Shown here in pieces: positions 6,853-9,251 of a stretch of DNA of 9,251 nucleotides. The DNA lies in the NCBI GenBank assembly GCA_900553655.1, contig USEQ01000027.1, forward strand, positions 1 through 9,251, given 5' to 3'. The translations under genes were made by a program, and so were the position numbers. The DNA is from an uncultured Slackia sp. Lineage in GTDB: Bacteria > Actinomycetota > Coriobacteriia > Coriobacteriales > Eggerthellaceae. A model generated the notes under the pieces. It saw only the letters and a program-made list of their open reading frames with translations. It had not been told where the DNA came from and made no database searches. Position 1 is the stretch's first letter; each line of letters opens with the position of its first letter.

Positions 6853-7897
6853 TTATACGAACAGGAGGAACAATTCCGCTGTTAAGAAGCCGATGAGACC
6901 GCACCCGGGAAATGTCAGAACCCAGGTTTTCACCATATCAATGGCAACCTGCCACTTCACGGCGCTTTTTCGTTTGGCCGCCCATAATGGCCGTAGTCTT
7001 CACATGCGTGGTAGAAACCGGCATGCCGGTAAACGTGGCCAGCATGAGGCACAGCGTGGCGGAAAGACTCGCCGCGAAGCCTTGGTAAACCTCGAGTTTC
7101 ACCATGTTCATGGCGACGTTTTTGATGATTCTCTCTCCGCCGATCGCCGTGCCAAGGCCCATGTTGACCGCACAGAGCACCATCAGCCATACGGGAAGCG
7201 CTAATTCAGCGGGCTGTCCTAATCCGGCGGTAAGCGCAATGCCAAGCATGAAGATGCTCATGAACTTCTGTCCGTCCTGAGCACCGTGCATAAAGGCGAC
7301 GCCTGCGCCGGCGATTATCTGGCCCCAATGAAAGACCTGGTTCGCCTTATTGCGCGGCGCTCTTCTGCAAAGTCGCGCGATAAGGCGCGCAGTAAGCCAT
7401 CCCATGCCGAAACCCAGAAACGTGGAAAGAAGGATTCCGTAGATAACCTTCATCCACTCGTTCCAGTTGATGGCGTCGAAGCTGCCGACCGCGGCTATAG
7501 CCGCACCCGTCAAGCCGGCGATAAGCGAATGACTCTGCGACGTGGGTATGCCGAAAAACCAGGCAGCCGCGCCCCAGACGATGATGGCCACCATCGCGGC
7601 AGCAAGGGCGGCAAGGGCCGCCTGGTTGTCTCCGCCGAAATCGACCATTTTGAAGATGGTGTTGGCGACGGCGCTCGTGAAAAGCGACACCACCAGCAAA
7701 CCTAGGAAATTGCACACGGCCGCCATGACGATGGCGGGGCGCGGTTTCATAGAGCGAGTGGAAACCACTGTTGCAATAGCGTTCGGGGCATCGGTTCCTC
7801 CGTTCACTACGATGACGCCGATATTGAGAAGGGTCACCGCAAGCATGAGGGGGTCAGACATAAGCCCCGCGACAAAAGTTCCAAGCTCGACGCTCAA
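6853..7897 (-). pseudogene. pit: PiT-family inorganic phosphate transporter, frameshifted near the C-terminus
   Basis: The product is a low-affinity phosphate/cation symporter of the inner membrane. Both signature repeats are present: NGGTDAPNAIATVVSTRSM (residues 32-50) and VAFMHGAQDGQKFMS (about 200-214), plus GIPTSQSHSLIAGLTGA (116-132) and multiple hydrophobic helices. The start is a TTG at 7897, supported by GGAGG five bases upstream; the next ATG is 12 codons inside. The frame is intact through TTHVKTTAIMG (M305). It then shifts and stops at 6938 after 319 residues. In another frame, starting at 6978, the expected ending resumes: AKRKSAVKWQVAIDMVKTW, then a last membrane helix, to a TAA at 6855-6853. 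One extra base, or a loss of two or five bases, at 6976-6982 would explain this. Without correction the protein loses its final membrane helix and is probably impaired. It lies 40 bases after the MBL hydrolase gene and is likely cotranscribed with the DUF47 gene. A sequencing error is a real alternative. Confidence 0.88.
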
Positions 7898-7937
7898 AAG
7901 GTCCTCCGATCACACGAATGCGCCAGGTCTAAGCCCG

Positions 7938-8618
7938 CTAGAAAGCCTGGATGACGCGACGGCGCTCCATGCCGATCGTCGTCAAGCCCTCATGGCCGGG
8001 ATAGACAATGGTGGAATCAGGGAGCGGAGCAAGCTTCGTACGAAGGCTCTCGCGCATTTCGCGTTCGCTGCCGCCTTCGAAATCAACGCGCCCCGTCGCG
8101 CCACGGAACAGCGTATCGCCCGAAAAAAGGATGCCCGGCTTGCCATCGAATCCCTTCAGATACAGGCAGATGCCACCCTTGGTGTGACCAGGAGTAAGCA
8201 GGACCTCGAACTCAAGAGAACCGAGCTTGATGGCTTCTCCGTCTTTGACCTTGCGGTCGACGTGAACGGGAGCGACAGCATCCCAGTCTCCGAAATAGCC
8301 GCCCTGCCCGCGTTCGATGATTTTGGAGTCCGCGACGCTCGAAACGACCTTCGCCCCCGTTGCCTTTGCGAGCTCGGGAAGACCTACCAGGTGATCGTTG
8401 TGGTCATGGGTGCAAACTATGTACTGAAGGTCGAGCCAGCCGAGAGCCTTCTTGATAGCTTCGGGATCGCCCGCAGGATCAACTACGAGCGCAGGAGCCC
8501 CCTCTTCACGGCCATCGGACACGATGAAGCAGTTATTGTCCATCATTCCGATAACGAGAATGGTCACCGGGACGCAACCGTTCGAATCGGTAACGACACG
8601 TTTGCAGTTCGCACGCAT
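7938..8618 (-). CDS. MBL-fold metallo-hydrolase, glyoxalase II / YcbL-like
   Basis: The product has 226 residues and all the metal ligands of the glyoxalase II-type metallo-beta-lactamase fold: H71, H73, D75 and H76 in THDHNDHLVG, H145 in TPGHTKGG, D168 in FSGDTLF and H209 in YPGHEG. Such enzymes hydrolyse thioesters such as S-lactoylglutathione or related bacillithiol/mycothiol adducts; the true substrate cannot be read from sequence. It is shorter than true glyoxalase II (about 250 residues), lacking the C-terminal glutathione-binding helices, as in YcbL. The ATG at 8618 is preceded by AAAGGA at seven bases. It starts 110 bases after relA, a neighbour pairing also seen in many Gram-positive genomes (family knowledge). 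It has no signal peptide, so cytosolic. Confidence 0.9.
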   Translation of the reverse strand: MRANCKRVVTDSNGCVPVTILVIGMMDNNCFIVSDGREEGAPALVVDPAGDPEAIKKALGWLDLQYIVCTHDHNDHLVGLPELAKATGAKVVSSVADSKIIERGQGGYFGDWDAVAPVHVDRKVKDGEAIKLGSLEFEVLLTPGHTKGGICLYLKGFDGKPGILFSGDTLFRGATGRVDFEGGSEREMRESLRTKLAPLPDSTIVYPGHEGLTTIGMERRRVIQAF

Positions 8619-8670
8619 CGAACATTCCTTTCAACCAGCGAAAGCACCCGCTCTCGCGTCCAGCATATTA

Positions 8671-8696
8671 CACCCCGACCGAAACCGGCCGGGGTG
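8671..8696 (-). terminator. Hairpin behind relA, possible terminator or attenuating stem
   Basis: The arms 8671-8677 (CACCCCG) and 8690-8696 (CGGGGTG) pair perfectly. After one mismatch a further three pairs close a four-base loop. On the minus strand it lies about 33 bases past the relA stop and 50 bases before the hydrolase start. Only a weak T-containing run (TAATAT) follows, so partial termination is as likely as full termination. Confidence 0.5.
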
Positions 8697-8728
8697 GCTT
8701 CGCGTCACCGCGTCAAGCGCGGAAATTT

Positions 8729-9251
8729 CTATTTCTTCCTATGAGCCGCATCTCCTGGAAGCATACGCCTCGCATCGAAAACGCCGTCGATCCTGAGCAA
8801 AGATTCCAGGATATTCTCTATGTTCGACACCTGAGAAACCTGGAACAGATACCTCATCTCGACTATGCCGTCAGAATGGCTCACCGTGTTCGACGCAAGC
8901 ACATTCACGCCCGTGTCGGACAACGTGTTGATGATATCACGCAAAAGGTTCATGCGATCGAGGGCTTCGATAAAGACCTCCACCTGATACGAACTTGTAG
9001 TTTCTGCGGTTGCTTCCCATTCGACTTTGATCAAGCGGCCCTGGTCGCGCATGAGGTCTTTCGCATTCGGGCAATCGGCTCGATGGACAGACACGCCGCG
9101 ACCTCGCGTAACGAAGCCGATGATTGCATCGCCCGGAACGGGATTGCAGCAGCGCGAAAGACGCACCGGGGCGTTTTCCAGCCCGGCGACGATAACCCCA
9201 TTCGAAGCATGGGCCTTCCTGCGCACGTTCGGGCGCTTGACCGATGTGATG
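8729..9251 (-). CDS. relA: RelA/SpoT family (p)ppGpp synthetase/hydrolase, C-terminal part, 5' end outside window
   Basis: 173 codons are visible, open at the right window edge and ending at a TAG at 8731-8729. The segment starting APVRLSRCCNPVPGDAIIGF carries the paired cysteines of the zinc-finger/RIS domain, followed by TRGRGVSVHRADCPN, which is diagnostic of long RelA/SpoT proteins. The last 75-80 residues (from YQVEVFIEALDRMNLLRDI through GVNVLAS to ARRMLPGD) form the C-terminal ACT domain that senses the ribosome or amino-acid state. The synthetase and hydrolase domains lie beyond the window, so it cannot be said whether hydrolysis is active. A GTG at 9226 is internal, since the family pattern continues upstream of it. 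The MBL hydrolase gene follows. Confidence 0.93.
   Translation of the reverse strand, partial: ITSVKRPNVRRKAHASNGVIVAGLENAPVRLSRCCNPVPGDAIIGFVTRGRGVSVHRADCPNAKDLMRDQGRLIKVEWEATAETTSSYQVEVFIEALDRMNLLRDIINTLSDTGVNVLASNTVSHSDGIVEMRYLFQVSQVSNIENILESLLRIDGVFDARRMLPGDAAHRKK

Noticed and set aside
7542..8744. Plus-strand open frame of 400 codons
   Set aside because: It is antisense to both pit and the MBL hydrolase, crossing the gap between them. No family resemblance was seen, and the sense strand has full motifs.

Overview
The window looks like chromosome of a GC-rich anaerobic actinobacterium, most likely Coriobacteriia and probably family Eggerthellaceae. This is an inference from the gene set: a flavoprotein of the FAD-dependent reductase class that is expanded in that family, next to a LuxR-type regulator with a membrane segment, plus a PreP-like M16 protease and a relA/metallo-hydrolase pair. 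No tRNA, rRNA, CRISPR array or transposase was seen. Both ends of the window cut through genes.

Layout. Positions 1-2826 (minus) hold nearly all of a large M16C presequence-protease-like peptidase, with a clean TATAAT box and a ribosome binding site in front of it. Positions 2866-3331 are non-coding and contain a 31-bp tandem repeat with internal dyads. Positions 3332-4840 hold two 5'-truncated genes placed head to head: the C-terminal end of a membrane LuxR regulator (minus) and the C-terminal two thirds of an FAD-dependent reductase (plus). They meet at about 3690-3715, with no promoter and no start regions left. This looks like one deletion that removed both N-termini and the shared divergent promoter region. 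A strong terminator follows the flavoprotein remnant at 4970-5012.

Positions 5169-6011 (plus) encode a 280-residue protein that resembles trigger factor but lacks the PPIase domain. It converges on a minus-strand block across a 12-bp hairpin (6069-6103). In transcription order that block is relA (3' end only), an MBL-fold glyoxalase-II-like hydrolase, a PiT phosphate transporter and a DUF47/PhoU-like protein. The PiT gene is frameshifted just before its last membrane helix.

How the genes work together: PiT and the DUF47 protein form a known phosphate uptake pair. RelA (ppGpp metabolism) and the MBL hydrolase are a common neighbour pair in Gram-positive genomes. The M16 peptidase and the trigger-factor-like protein concern peptide turnover and chaperoning, and nothing visible links them directly. 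The main novelty is the double truncation at about 3700, the frameshifted pit gene and the PPIase-less trigger factor relative.
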